From: Clostridiales bacterium
GTDB taxonomy: Bacteria; Bacillota_A; Clostridia; Oscillospirales; Oscillospiraceae
Assembly (NCBI GenBank): GCA_014799485.1
Contig: JAAVHY010000028.1
Span: forward strand, 1 to 27,164
DNA: 27,164 nucleotides
Direction of reading: 5' to 3'
Of the stretch, positions 1-8,303 are shown piece after piece. A program made the translations under genes and the position numbers. The notes under the pieces were generated by a model that did not search any database, had not been told where the DNA came from, and was given only the letters and a program-made list of their open reading frames with translations. Positions within the stretch are counted from its first letter, which is position 1. Each line of letters opens with the position of its first letter.

Positions 1-431
1 GCCGCCGCGGCCTCGGCCCAGCCGCCGGAGAAGAACAGCGCGAAGAAGAACGCCCCTCCGAAGTACCCCAGCAGGCACACCGCCACGGGCCACCGCCGCA
101 GCTCGGCCTGGGTCTGGCGGCACTGGCGCAGGATGTCCCCCGGGTCCTCCGGCGGGGCGGCGCACAGGCGGCGGGACAGGTCGTTGAAGCGCTCGATGCC
201 CTCGATGTCCACCGAGGAGGGGGGGACGCGGCGCATCACCGTCCGGATCTGTCCGTCGGGGCAGGGGGCGCTCACCCACACGCAGTTGGGGATGGCGAAT
301 ACGTCCCCCTCCAGACCGTAGGCCGCCAGGATGCGGCGGGCGGTGTCCTCCGCGCGCTGGATCTCCGCGCCGTGGCGCAGGAGCTGGCGGGCTACCTCGC
401 AGCAGCCGGATAAAAGCAGGTCGTAGTCCAT
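1..431 (-). CDS. Threonine/serine exporter ThrE family protein, N-terminal part (cut by window edge)
   Basis: The first 143 codons of a minus-strand gene are visible; the rest lies outside the window. The protein begins MDYDLLLSGCCEVARQLL and continues with GAEIQRAEDTARRILAAYG. This is the characteristic opening of the ThrE/DUF1212 family, whose N-terminal part has a conserved Gly-Ala-Glu followed by Arg-x-Glu-Asp-Thr. Near residues 117-136 a hydrophobic stretch (VAVCLLGYFGGAFFFALFF) starts the first membrane segment. Family members are inner-membrane exporters of threonine and serine, often split into two small proteins. The start is supported by AGGAGG about six bases upstream of the ATG. 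It follows a 48-aa gene on the same strand and may share its promoter, with a hairpin between them. The family call is good; substrate is inferred from the family only. Confidence 0.8.
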   Translation of the reverse strand, partial: MDYDLLLSGCCEVARQLLRHGAEIQRAEDTARRILAAYGLEGDVFAIPNCVWVSAPCPDGQIRTVMRRVPPSSVDIEGIERFNDLSRRLCAAPPEDPGDILRQCRQTQAELRRWPVAVCLLGYFGGAFFFALFFSGGWAEAAA

Positions 432-454
432 GTTGATCCTCCTGACAAGGGAAA

Positions 455-479
455 GGGGCCGGAAAACCGGCCCCTTTTT
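455..479. terminator. GC-rich hairpin between the 48-aa gene and the ThrE-family gene
   Basis: GGGGCCGG (455-462) pairs perfectly with CCGGCCCC (467-474) around an AAAA loop, extended by A/T pairs. The T-run (475-479) lies on the plus-strand side, while the only genes reading through here are on the minus strand, where just TTT follows. It may act as a leaky terminator or attenuator before the ThrE-family gene. Confidence 0.55.
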
Positions 480-484
480 GCGGC

Positions 485-631
485 TTACTGCTTCAGCCCT
501 GAAATATAGGCGTCGATCAGCGTTTCCAATTCCTCGGCGGTGTAGGTTTTACCTGGCTCCTGCTTCAAGATGCGAAGCAAGTCGTAGGCCATGGCCTTCT
601 GAATGTCCTTGCGCTCGTTTTCGGTGGGCAT
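485..631 (-). CDS. Small hypothetical protein, 48 aa
   Basis: I do not recognise this protein. It runs from MPTENERKDIQKAMAYDLL to DAYISGLKQ, is charged and has no membrane segment or cysteine pair. The middle reads like two helices joined by a short PGKTYTAEEL turn. The ATG at 631 is chosen because AAAGGAGG lies about eight bases upstream; the longer open frame to 1006 would run backwards through the promoters and leader of the neighbouring gene. A good sigma-A type promoter precedes it (TTGCAT, 17 bp, TACAAT). Codon use and the strong ribosome site make it likely to be translated. It lies upstream of the ThrE-family gene on the same strand. Confidence 0.6.
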   Translation of the reverse strand: MPTENERKDIQKAMAYDLLRILKQEPGKTYTAEELETLIDAYISGLKQ

Positions 632-666
632 TTTCCCGGCCTCCTTTTCTAGTTGGTTGCAGATTG

Positions 667-695
667 ATTGTACCACATTATAATAAAGAATGCAA
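667..695 (-). promoter_or_regulatory. Promoter for the 48-aa gene
   Basis: On the minus strand TTGCAT (690-695) and TACAAT (667-672) are separated by 17 bp, about 35 bases upstream of the ATG at 631. Confidence 0.6.
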
Positions 696-753
696 GCGCT
701 GGGAGGGTCTGGGAGCCCTTCCATTTTATTTTGTAAAAAATTTGGGTTAACCC

Positions 754-781
754 TTGCAAAATTTTGCCGATAGAGTATAAT
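754..781 (+). promoter_or_regulatory. Promoter for the SLH protein gene
   Basis: TTGCAA (754-759) and a perfect TATAAT (776-781) are separated by 16 bp. Transcription would begin near 788 and leave a leader of about 165 bases before the ATG at 955. The 323-base gap between the 48-aa gene and the SLH gene therefore holds two divergent promoters and this leader. Confidence 0.6.
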
Positions 782-787
782 AGTAGC

Positions 788-938
788 TGTATAACTGTGG
801 CGTCGGAGGCGACAGCCAATCATTCCGATGGAAGGAGGGCCGTATGCCCGGCCACGCTCCCCCTGACAGGGGGAAGGTAAAAGGAGCCAGTTATCCTGGC
901 GCGCCCCTGCAAACCCCAAAGCGTACTTAAACCAGAAC
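788..938 (+). promoter_or_regulatory. Long structured 5' leader of the SLH protein mRNA
   Basis: Several hairpins can be read in succession: GGC-GTCG/CGAC-GCC at 799-817, GGGC/GCCC at 837-849, CCCCC/GGGGG at 859-873, and GCCAG/CTGGC at 886-900. No intrinsic terminator precedes the ribosome site (AGGAGG, 939-944), so any control would act on translation or mRNA stability. I could not match it to c-di-GMP, cobalamin or other riboswitch consensus motifs that I know. Confidence 0.35.
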
Positions 939-954
939 AGGAGGAAGAGAAAAC

Positions 955-3900
955 ATGAAGAAACGACTTTTGTCAGCCGTTTTGGCCATGGCCATGGTGC
1001 TGACATTACTGCCCATGTCCGTCTTCGCCGCCCCGGCGGCTTCAGCTGCGGGAGACGGCAAGGAGACCGCTACTTACATCGCGAAGAACGGGACCTACGG
1101 CGAGACTGTCATCACAGGCGCCCCGGGCTGGTATGCCCAGGTCAAGGGCACTGACGATGAGAAGAACAAGACCTATTACATTGAGATCACCCAGGGCTTC
1201 ATCATCAGCGGCAAGTACTACGGCGGCACCACTCTCCCGATGAAGCAGGACAAGGACGGCAACGATACGACCACGCCGCTGTCCACCACCTTCACCTCCA
1301 TCGGCAATGTCACCGCCGCCATGGGGGACGCCACCAGCGTGACCGCCGATGTGTACAGCGGTTCGCTTACCATCACCGGCAATAAGCTGACCAGCATCAC
1401 CGTCAGGGACACCAAGCAGGACGGCTCCAAGAGCGAGGTCAGCCTGCCCTCCGGCTGGCCCACCGTGGATGACAAGGCGTTCACCCTGTCCCTGACCAAC
1501 GTGGACAGCAACGACGATATTTCCGTCAGCGGCATGACCGCCGCCGTTGCCGGCAGGATCACGCTGGACAATTCCAGCCTGGGCGATATCACGCTGGATG
1601 GCACTGTGGGCACCAAGAGCGCCGCCCAGACCGTTGAGCTGAAAAACGGCAGCGAGAGCGGCGCGATTGCCGTGACCGGCGGCACCTCCAGCAACAAGAT
1701 TACCGTCGCCAACAGCGAGGCCACCACCATCTCCATGACCTCCCCCGGCGGCTCCATCGAGGTCAGCGGCCAGTCCAAGACCGGCAATATCACCGTGTCC
1801 AGCAACGCCACTGAGGCGAAGGCCGTGGCCGTGCCCTCCGTCCGGGTGACCGGCGGCGAAGTGGGCGACATCACGCGGGACACCGACCGGAGCACCAGCG
1901 CCAACAGCATTACCGTCAGCGGCGGCCGCACCAGCGCCAAGGCGATTTCCACCGCCAACGGCTCCGTCACCGTGACCTCCGCCAAGACCACCACCATCGC
2001 CGTGACGGACGGCTCCGTGACCGTCAACGGCCCCACCGCCAATACGGGCGTGATCACCCTGGGCAACGGTGGCGCGGGCAAGGCGTCCATCAAGGTGACC
2101 GGCAGCAACAACAAGATCGCGGGCATCACCAACACCGCCGCCACCCTGACGGTGGACCTCCCCGCCGACCCCACCAACAACTACGGCACGATCTTGGATG
2201 CCCAGAACAAGTATAACGGCCACAACGTCAAGGGCGGCACCTTTGCCGCCAAGGTCCCCGCCGGCTGGCTGGCCAACAAGGGCGCGGACGCGCTGGTCTT
2301 CGAGCTGAGCGCCAACAGCGAGTTCACTTATTACAACGGCTCCCAGCTGGGCACCGCCCTGACCGCGCAGAACCTGGCCGCGGGCAACACCCTGACCTAT
2401 GTGGGGTCGGGCGGCACCCCCGCGCAGACCATTACCTTTAAGAACGGCAAGGACGCGGCGGGCAATGACGTCGTGTGGGGCGTGCTGAAGAGCGACGGCT
2501 ACACCCCCATCATCCTGCCCACCCAGGTGGCCGGCGTGACCGTGAACAGCTGGTTCGACGGCGTCACCACCTATCCCGCCGGCAGCAACTATACCACCCC
2601 CGCCGGCACTGAGACCAGCGTGGAGCTGAACGCCCAGGAGATGTCCGCCAACGCGTCCAAGCTGCTCAACGCCACGGCGCACAGCACCACTGTTGACAAG
2701 AGCGTGTACGTCAGCCTGTCCGGCACCGTGATCACCGTATCCGGCGGCGTGAGCACCGGCAACCAGTCGGGCGGCGGCATCCCCGTCACCATCAACCTGT
2801 ACACCGACGTGGACGACACCCCCGTGCCGGTGGACGTGGTCTACAACCCCACCAGCGGGGCGGTCACCTTTGCCGCCGGGCAGACCCTGGGCAAGGGCAT
2901 GACCCTGGAGGCCAGCGGCTACAGCGGCCTGGACACCCTGCGCCTGTCCAACGGCACCAAGTACACCCTGAACGGCTCCGCCATCAAGGTGCTGGCCGGC
3001 GACCTGGAGATTGACAGCAGCAGCACCGAGGTCGTGGTCACCGCCCGGGCGAGCGGCCTCAACAACGAGCAGAACAAGGCCCTGGCCGACGACCTCGGCA
3101 CCAGCGCCGCGTTCGACTGGTCTGGCAGCCCCCTGATGGCCCAGGCGGTGAACGCCGCCGCGGCCACCATCAGCGAGAGCCAGCTCACCAGCTGGGTCAC
3201 CAAGGCCCTGCAGACCGCGTGGCAGGCCAAGAACACCGGCAAGGTCCCCGATAACGTGGCCTCTGTGGTGGGCGGCTTCGATCAGGTGTCCCTGATCCCC
3301 TACCTGGCGGTGAATGTGACCGCTTACAACGAAAACGGCACCATGACCGCCACCCTGGTCCCCTCCTACCGCGTGGTAGTGAAGGTCGGCTCTGCGAACG
3401 CTCTCTATAAAGAGGTGTTCAAGAACACGAGCAACGGCGACGCCGACGGCAACTACATCGTGCAGACCGGCCGCGCCCTGGGCTCTCTGGCCGGCGAGCT
3501 GGGCCAAATCGACGTGACCCTCAACCTCAATGCGACGCTGGGCGGCGCTTATATGCACCAGGACAGCACCTATGTGTACGAGGGCACCAGCGGCACGTTT
3601 GAGATCACCCATGGCAGCACCAACGGCCTGGGCACTGTGGTGCTCAACACCACCGCGCCCCTGGTGACCATGGAAGATAAGGACGGCAATGATATCGGCG
3701 CCTACGATGTCCTCCAGGCCGCTGTGAACGACGCGGAAGAGGGCGATGTGATCACGGTGGGCCTGGGCTACAAGGGCAGCACCAGCATCAGCGTCACCGG
3801 CGTGGCCCGCACCTTCACCATCAAGACCGAGGGCAGCCACAACATTACCTCCAACGCCAGCGGCGCGACCGTGACGCCTGATAAGACCGGCAAGACCTTC

Positions 3901-4974
3901 ACCGTCCAGCTGACCCGCGATACCGCGGCCCCCGGCCAGAACATCGTTGTGGCCAGCGTCACCGGCGGCGTCGCCTCCGTCAGCGCCAACCCCGCCACCG
4001 CGGGCCAGACCGTGACCGTTACCCTGACCCCCGCCACCGGCTATGTCTCCAACGGCGTCACCGTTAAGACCAACGCCGGTACTACGGTCAGTGTCAGCGG
4101 CAACGGCAACGTCTACACCTTCGTGATGCCGGCCAACGCCGCCACCGTTACCGTCACCCCGTCCTTCCGCGTGACCGACAACAAGGTCACCATCAACGTG
4201 AGCCCGACAAACTCGGGCACTGCCACGATCTACACCGGCAGCACCGACGGCAAGGTGGACCAGGGCGGCACCGCTATCGTCACCGTGAAGCCTAACAGCG
4301 GCTACCGCACCATGGACATCACCCTCCGGGCGGACAACGGCAGGACCGTGAGCAGCACCCGTCAGAGCGAGGACGTGTGGAACATCACCGTTCCCTCCGG
4401 CGCCACCTCGGTCACCGTGACTCCCAGCTTCGACCGGGACAACAACACCCCCTTCGTGGACGTGAAGTACGCTGACTGGGCCTCCACCTATGTGTCCTGG
4501 TTCTACAACAAGGGCTACACCACCGGCAAGGACAGCATGTTCACCTTCAAGCCCACTGACAACGTGACCCGTCAGGAGCTGGTGAGCTTCCTGTGGAAGG
4601 CCAACGGCAGCGTCAAGATGACCAACTATGCCAACCCCTTCACCGATGTGTACACCAGTGACTGGGCTTACGACGCCATCCTGTGGGCGGCGGCCAACGG
4701 CCTGGTGGACACCAGCAGCCGCACCTTCGGCAAGACCGTAGCCGCCACCCGCGCGGAAGTGGTGACGGTGCTGTACAAGTATGCGGGCAGCCAGCCTGTT
4801 TCCAGCCAGAACGGGTTCGTGGATGTGTCCGCCAACGCCTCCTACGCCAAGGCTGTGACCTGGGCGGAGCTGACCGGTGTGACCAACGGTAAGGACAATC
4901 GGAACACCTTCAAGCCCAACGACCTTATCACCCGTCAGGAAGTCGCCAAGATGATTTACGTGGCGGAGACCTGA
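955..4974 (+). CDS. Large secreted surface protein with three C-terminal SLH domains, 1339 aa
   Basis: The ATG at 955 follows AGGAGG by ten bases. Residues 1-31 form a signal peptide: a KKR start, a hydrophobic core and an AAPAASA cleavage region. Residues of about 60-430 are rich in Thr, Ser, Val and Gly, with many short beta-strand-like repeats (ITVSGG, SVTVTS), suggesting a beta-helix or adhesin-like stalk. Around 1010-1165 are repeats ending VTVTPSF, resembling bacterial B-repeat domains of surface proteins. The C-terminal 175 residues contain three SLH repeats, each opening FVDV or FTDV and carrying the conserved Thr-Arg pair (VTRQE, ATRAE, ITRQE). SLH domains bind secondary cell-wall polysaccharide, so the protein is probably displayed on the cell surface. 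No catalytic domain was recognised. A strong hairpin follows the stop. Confidence 0.9.
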   Translation: MKKRLLSAVLAMAMVLTLLPMSVFAAPAASAAGDGKETATYIAKNGTYGETVITGAPGWYAQVKGTDDEKNKTYYIEITQGFIISGKYYGGTTLPMKQDKDGNDTTTPLSTTFTSIGNVTAAMGDATSVTADVYSGSLTITGNKLTSITVRDTKQDGSKSEVSLPSGWPTVDDKAFTLSLTNVDSNDDISVSGMTAAVAGRITLDNSSLGDITLDGTVGTKSAAQTVELKNGSESGAIAVTGGTSSNKITVANSEATTISMTSPGGSIEVSGQSKTGNITVSSNATEAKAVAVPSVRVTGGEVGDITRDTDRSTSANSITVSGGRTSAKAISTANGSVTVTSAKTTTIAVTDGSVTVNGPTANTGVITLGNGGAGKASIKVTGSNNKIAGITNTAATLTVDLPADPTNNYGTILDAQNKYNGHNVKGGTFAAKVPAGWLANKGADALVFELSANSEFTYYNGSQLGTALTAQNLAAGNTLTYVGSGGTPAQTITFKNGKDAAGNDVVWGVLKSDGYTPIILPTQVAGVTVNSWFDGVTTYPAGSNYTTPAGTETSVELNAQEMSANASKLLNATAHSTTVDKSVYVSLSGTVITVSGGVSTGNQSGGGIPVTINLYTDVDDTPVPVDVVYNPTSGAVTFAAGQTLGKGMTLEASGYSGLDTLRLSNGTKYTLNGSAIKVLAGDLEIDSSSTEVVVTARASGLNNEQNKALADDLGTSAAFDWSGSPLMAQAVNAAAATISESQLTSWVTKALQTAWQAKNTGKVPDNVASVVGGFDQVSLIPYLAVNVTAYNENGTMTATLVPSYRVVVKVGSANALYKEVFKNTSNGDADGNYIVQTGRALGSLAGELGQIDVTLNLNATLGGAYMHQDSTYVYEGTSGTFEITHGSTNGLGTVVLNTTAPLVTMEDKDGNDIGAYDVLQAAVNDAEEGDVITVGLGYKGSTSISVTGVARTFTIKTEGSHNITSNASGATVTPDKTGKTFTVQLTRDTAAPGQNIVVASVTGGVASVSANPATAGQTVTVTLTPATGYVSNGVTVKTNAGTTVSVSGNGNVYTFVMPANAATVTVTPSFRVTDNKVTINVSPTNSGTATIYTGSTDGKVDQGGTAIVTVKPNSGYRTMDITLRADNGRTVSSTRQSEDVWNITVPSGATSVTVTPSFDRDNNTPFVDVKYADWASTYVSWFYNKGYTTGKDSMFTFKPTDNVTRQELVSFLWKANGSVKMTNYANPFTDVYTSDWAYDAILWAAANGLVDTSSRTFGKTVAATRAEVVTVLYKYAGSQPVSSQNGFVDVSANASYAKAVTWAELTGVTNGKDNRNTFKPNDLITRQEVAKMIYVAET

Positions 4975-5003
4975 TCAGGCGCACAACTGAGCTAAACGGC
5001 ATA

Positions 5004-5035
5004 AAAGGGGCCCGGCCAGATGGCCGGGCCCCTTT
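5004..5035 (+). terminator. Terminator after the SLH protein gene
   Basis: A 14-bp perfect stem (5004-5017 with 5022-5035) closes on a four-base loop and ends in only TTT before C. It lies between the SLH stop and the AI-2E transporter ribosome site, so some read-through is possible. Confidence 0.7.
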
Positions 5036-5053
5036 CAACAAGGAGGATGAACG

Positions 5054-6253
5054 ATGAACAAGGAAGCGCTGAAAAAGATATTCCTGGGTTCGCTGACGGG
5101 GTTTTTATCCCTGGCGCTGGCCATCCTGCTGTTCTTCTGCATTCAGCGGGCGGACGGGCTGCGCCAAAGCCTCCAGTGGCTGAGGGGGGTGCTGATGCCG
5201 TTTGTCTACGGCGGCACCATGGCCTACCTGTTGAAAACGCCCTGCGGCTTTTTGGAGCGGCAGTTCGAGAAGTGCCTGCCGGAGAAGTACAGGCGGTGGG
5301 CCACCCCGCTGGGGGTGGTGGCGGTACTGCTCATCGCGGCGCTGGTGCTCTATCTGCTCATCAGCATGGTGCTGCCGGAGATGGCCGCCAGTGTCATCAC
5401 CCTGGCCAACGCGGTGCCGGGGAAGATCGAGCAGTTTGCCAAGTGGCTGCTGGCCCACCTGGAGGGCAACGAGGTGCTGCAAAATTACGTGAACAACGCC
5501 TTACTGAGCTTTGAGAACTGGCTGGAGGACTGGGCGTCCAGCGACCTGCTGCCCACGGTGCAGGGGATGATGGATGGGGTGCTCACCACGGTGAACTCGG
5601 TGGTGACCACTGTGGGCTCGGTGCTCACAGTGCTGAAAAACATCGTGTTGGGGGTCATCATCTGCGTGTATCTGCTGGCGGGGCGGAAAAAATTGGCCCG
5701 CCACGGCAAGGCGGTGGTGTACGCCCTGCTGAAGCCGGCCACGGGGGATAAGGTGATGGAGGAGTTTCGCTTCATTGATAAGACCTTTGTGGGCTTTTTT
5801 GGCGGGAAGATCCTGGACAGTGCCATTGTCGGGCTGATCTGCTACGCCTTCTGCGCGGTGATGACCGTCGTGGCGGGGTTCCAGAACGCGGTGCTCATCA
5901 GCGTGATCATCGGGGTGACCAACGTGATCCCGTACTTTGGGCCGTTCATCGGGGCGGTGCCCGCGGCGCTGCTGATCCTCATCAACAGCCCGAGGAACTG
6001 TCTCATTTTCCTAATCTTCATCCTGATCCTCCAGCAGTTTGACGGCAACGTGCTGGGGCCCAAGCTGTTGGCGGGCAGTGTGGGGCTCACCGGGTTCTGG
6101 GTGCTGTTCGCCATCACCCTGTTCCAAGGGCTGTTCGGCTTTGTGGGCATCCTGGTCGGGGTGCCGGTGTTCGCCGTCATCTACGACCTGATCCGCCGGG
6201 GCGTGGTGTATGGGCTGGCCAAGCATGGCAAGTCGGACATGCTCCAGGAGTAG
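5054..6253 (+). CDS. AI-2E family transporter (PerM/TqsA-like membrane protein), 399 aa
   Basis: The ATG at 5054 has AGGAGG seven bases upstream. Two hydrophobic helices lie near residues 13-34 and 45-57. A third helix pair follows near residues 78-110, then a soluble middle region, and a dense hydrophobic C-terminal half. The C-terminal signature ANVIPYFGPFIGAVPAALL-like block (here TNVIPYFGPFIGAVPAA) and GVPVFAVIYDLI are typical of the AI-2E/PerM family. Members are multi-pass inner-membrane proteins; some export the signal AI-2, others act in ion or solute transport, so the substrate here cannot be named. Length is normal. The gene is convergent with the activase gene, the stops being only 15 bases apart with no clear terminator between. 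Confidence 0.88.
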   Translation: MNKEALKKIFLGSLTGFLSLALAILLFFCIQRADGLRQSLQWLRGVLMPFVYGGTMAYLLKTPCGFLERQFEKCLPEKYRRWATPLGVVAVLLIAALVLYLLISMVLPEMAASVITLANAVPGKIEQFAKWLLAHLEGNEVLQNYVNNALLSFENWLEDWASSDLLPTVQGMMDGVLTTVNSVVTTVGSVLTVLKNIVLGVIICVYLLAGRKKLARHGKAVVYALLKPATGDKVMEEFRFIDKTFVGFFGGKILDSAIVGLICYAFCAVMTVVAGFQNAVLISVIIGVTNVIPYFGPFIGAVPAALLILINSPRNCLIFLIFILILQQFDGNVLGPKLLAGSVGLTGFWVLFAITLFQGLFGFVGILVGVPVFAVIYDLIRRGVVYGLAKHGKSDMLQE

Positions 6254-6268
6254 CGGGCGGGGCGGGGG

Positions 6269-7222
6269 TCAGGAATGGATCCTGGCCCCCCGCTCACAGC
6301 GGTTGCCCCAGGAGTCGATGAGCTCGTTCCCGCGGTAGACGCAGATGATCTCGCAGCGGTTAGAGCAGCCGCCGCAGCTGGCTTCCCGGGTGCGGAACTC
6401 CATGTTCTCGATGGCGAAATCGAAGTCCCGGCGCGCGCTGCCCCGCCGGGCCAGGATGGCCACGCCCAGCGCGCCCATGAGGTGGCCGTTGGGGTCCACG
6501 ATCACCGGGCAGCCCAGCGTCCGCTCGAAGGCGGCGACGACCCCTTTGTTTTTGCTCACGCCTCCCTGGAACACCACCGGGGAGACGATTTTTTTGCCCT
6601 TGCCCACGTTGTTGAGGTAGTTGGCGGCCACCGCGTTGCACACGCCCGCGATGATGTCCTCCCGGGGGTGGCCCATCTGGATCTTGTGGACCAGGTCGGA
6701 CTCGGCGAACACGGTACACCGGGCGGCGATCTGGGTGGGGTGGGTGGAGCGAAGGGCATACTCCCCGATCTCCTCCACCTCGATGCCAAGCCGCTTGGCC
6801 TGGCTGGACAGGAACGCCCCGGTGCCCGCGGCGCACAGGGTGTTCATGGCGTAATCCACGGCCACGCCGTTCTCCACCAGGATGATCTTGGAGTCCTGGC
6901 CGCCGATCTCCAGGATGGTGCGCACGTCGGGATAGAAGGTGGTGGTGCCCACGGCGTGGGCGGTGATCTCGTTCTTTATCATGGTGGCCCCAAGGATGGT
7001 GCCCACCAGCTTGCGGGCGGAGCCGGTGGTGCCGGTGGCCACGATCTTATACTTCTCCTTGTCAAAACCCTGCTCCAGCAGCCGCACCAGCTCCTTTACC
7101 GCCCCGATGGGGTCGCCCTGGGTCCAGATGTACTGGCTGGACAGGATGTTGTTCTTTTTGTCGATGATGACGCCCTTGGTGGAGATGGACCCCACGTCAA
7201 TGCCTAAATACGCATGTTCCAA
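6269..7222 (-). CDS. Acyl-CoA dehydratase activase (HgdC/BadF/BcrA ATPase family), 317 aa
   Basis: This ASKHA-fold ATPase family transfers an electron, driven by ATP hydrolysis, to a partner 2-hydroxyacyl-CoA dehydratase. The N-terminal phosphate loop GIDVGSISTKG (7-17) and the second ATP motif EIGGQDSKI (105-113) are intact. So are two cysteines expected to hold a [4Fe-4S] cluster across the dimer: C130 in CAAGTGAFL and C169 in ARCTVFAESD. The C-terminus carries a further cysteine set (C283, C286, C290, C294, C309), as in activase-related proteins linked to DUF2229. The start codon is TTG at 7222, one base after the upstream stop; an internal ATG is out of frame. It is the last gene of a three-gene cassette. 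The physiological substrate is unknown. Confidence 0.88.
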   Translation of the reverse strand: MEHAYLGIDVGSISTKGVIIDKKNNILSSQYIWTQGDPIGAVKELVRLLEQGFDKEKYKIVATGTTGSARKLVGTILGATMIKNEITAHAVGTTTFYPDVRTILEIGGQDSKIILVENGVAVDYAMNTLCAAGTGAFLSSQAKRLGIEVEEIGEYALRSTHPTQIAARCTVFAESDLVHKIQMGHPREDIIAGVCNAVAANYLNNVGKGKKIVSPVVFQGGVSKNKGVVAAFERTLGCPVIVDPNGHLMGALGVAILARRGSARRDFDFAIENMEFRTREASCGGCSNRCEIICVYRGNELIDSWGNRCERGARIHS

Positions 7223-7223
7223 C

Positions 7224-8303
7224 TTAGAGTACCTTCTTTCTCATGTCGATCATATCGTAGAACGCCTCCAGCCGGGTCATCAGGCCCACGTCGCTGGTCT
7301 GGGCGTCATAGGTGAGGTAGAGCACCGGGATCTTGTAATCGGCGCTGATGTTCTGCAGCACGGGCATCACGTCGATCTCCGGGGTGCAGGCGGCGGACTT
7401 GATGTGGATGAGCCCGTCGTAGCCCCGCTCGGCGCACTCCCGGGCGTACCAGATGTTGGCGGTGGAGGTGGGGCCCATGTCGTATTGGCACAGGTCCTGG
7501 ATTTTTACCTGGAGGTTCCTCTGCCCGCTGCCGTAGCGCAGGAACTGGTTGGTGACGTTCATCCAGCGGTGGACCTCCACACGCATATCCGCCAGCTTCT
7601 GTTCCAGCTCCAGGTTGGAAAAGGCGTCCATAGCGGTGTAGAATTCGCCCACGATGCCCACCCGCAGGGGGCGCTGGGGCTTGTCCAGCGGGATGGACTG
7701 CAGCACCCGCTTGGCGGCCCGGTAGCCCGCCTCCACGTCGCTCCTGCTCTGGGCGGTGTACATGGCGGTCAAAAAGTCCTGATAGGCCCGCTTATACTGC
7801 CCGTCCGTGGCGTCAAAGCCGCAGTTTTTATAGTACTCGCAGGTGATCTCGTCCAGATACTCCGCCATCCGCAGGCCCTCCATGAACTGGGCCAGGAACC
7901 GGGCCGGGTTGGCCTTGGGGTTGAACCGCTTCACGATACGCAGATACTCTTTCTTCTTGCTCATATCGTACTCGGACAGGTTGATGAAGTCGAACTGGTA
8001 GCCCAGATCCCGCAGGATCTGTTCCAGCAGCTCCCCGTAGTAGCCCAGGCGGCAGAGGCCGTGGGTCATGAGCAGGGTGTCCGCCCCGGCCTCCAGCGCC
8101 TCGATCATGCTGCCCAGTATGGTTTTGAAGGGGGTACACACAAAATCCGGGCTGTATTTGGTGCCCAGGTCCATGGTGCGCTTGGTGAGGGCGGGTGGCA
8201 TGACGTATTTGCACCCCAGGGCCTGCTCCACGATGTACTTGAAGGCGCAGTTATACTCGGCGTACCGGGGGAAGGAGACGTTCCTTGTTTTTGCCTCAGC
8301 CAT
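7224..8303 (-). CDS. 2-hydroxyacyl-CoA dehydratase-like protein (HGD-D family), 359 aa
   Basis: This is probably the catalytic-type partner of the neighbouring activase. Recognisable pieces are the conserved THGLCRLGYYGELLEQIL segment near residues 80-98, the LRVGIVGEFYT motif near 214-224, and a C-terminal region (GYDGLIHIKSAACTPEIDV, then YDAQTSDVGLMTRLEAFYDM). The last part matches the ending typical of HgdA/HgdB-type subunits, where an acidic residue and TR-E-F are conserved. Cysteines at the start (CNYAF in fact CAFKY, CKYVMPP, VCTPFK, GLC) could ligate an iron-sulphur cluster. Its ATG overlaps the upstream stop by one base (TAATG), implying translational coupling. Family assignment is firm; the substrate, and whether it dehydrates anything, are not shown. 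Confidence 0.83.
   Translation of the reverse strand: MAEAKTRNVSFPRYAEYNCAFKYIVEQALGCKYVMPPALTKRTMDLGTKYSPDFVCTPFKTILGSMIEALEAGADTLLMTHGLCRLGYYGELLEQILRDLGYQFDFINLSEYDMSKKKEYLRIVKRFNPKANPARFLAQFMEGLRMAEYLDEITCEYYKNCGFDATDGQYKRAYQDFLTAMYTAQSRSDVEAGYRAAKRVLQSIPLDKPQRPLRVGIVGEFYTAMDAFSNLELEQKLADMRVEVHRWMNVTNQFLRYGSGQRNLQVKIQDLCQYDMGPTSTANIWYARECAERGYDGLIHIKSAACTPEIDVMPVLQNISADYKIPVLYLTYDAQTSDVGLMTRLEAFYDMIDMRKKVL

Noticed and set aside
788..938. Known c-di-GMP or cobalamin riboswitch in the SLH leader
   Set aside because: I looked for the GEMM tetraloop-receptor pattern and the B12 box and found neither in a convincing form; kept only as an unassigned structured leader.
1042..3840. A 932-codon open frame on the minus strand opposite the SLH gene
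   Set aside because: It is a by-product of GC-rich, biased codon use: its product is a low-complexity Gly/His/Val/Asp string with no ribosome site or domain, while the plus strand has a signal peptide and SLH domains.
955..4974. Repetitive codons in the SLH gene as a CRISPR or tandem DNA repeat array
   Set aside because: Repetition is at the protein level with variable length and sequence; no regularly spaced identical DNA units are present.
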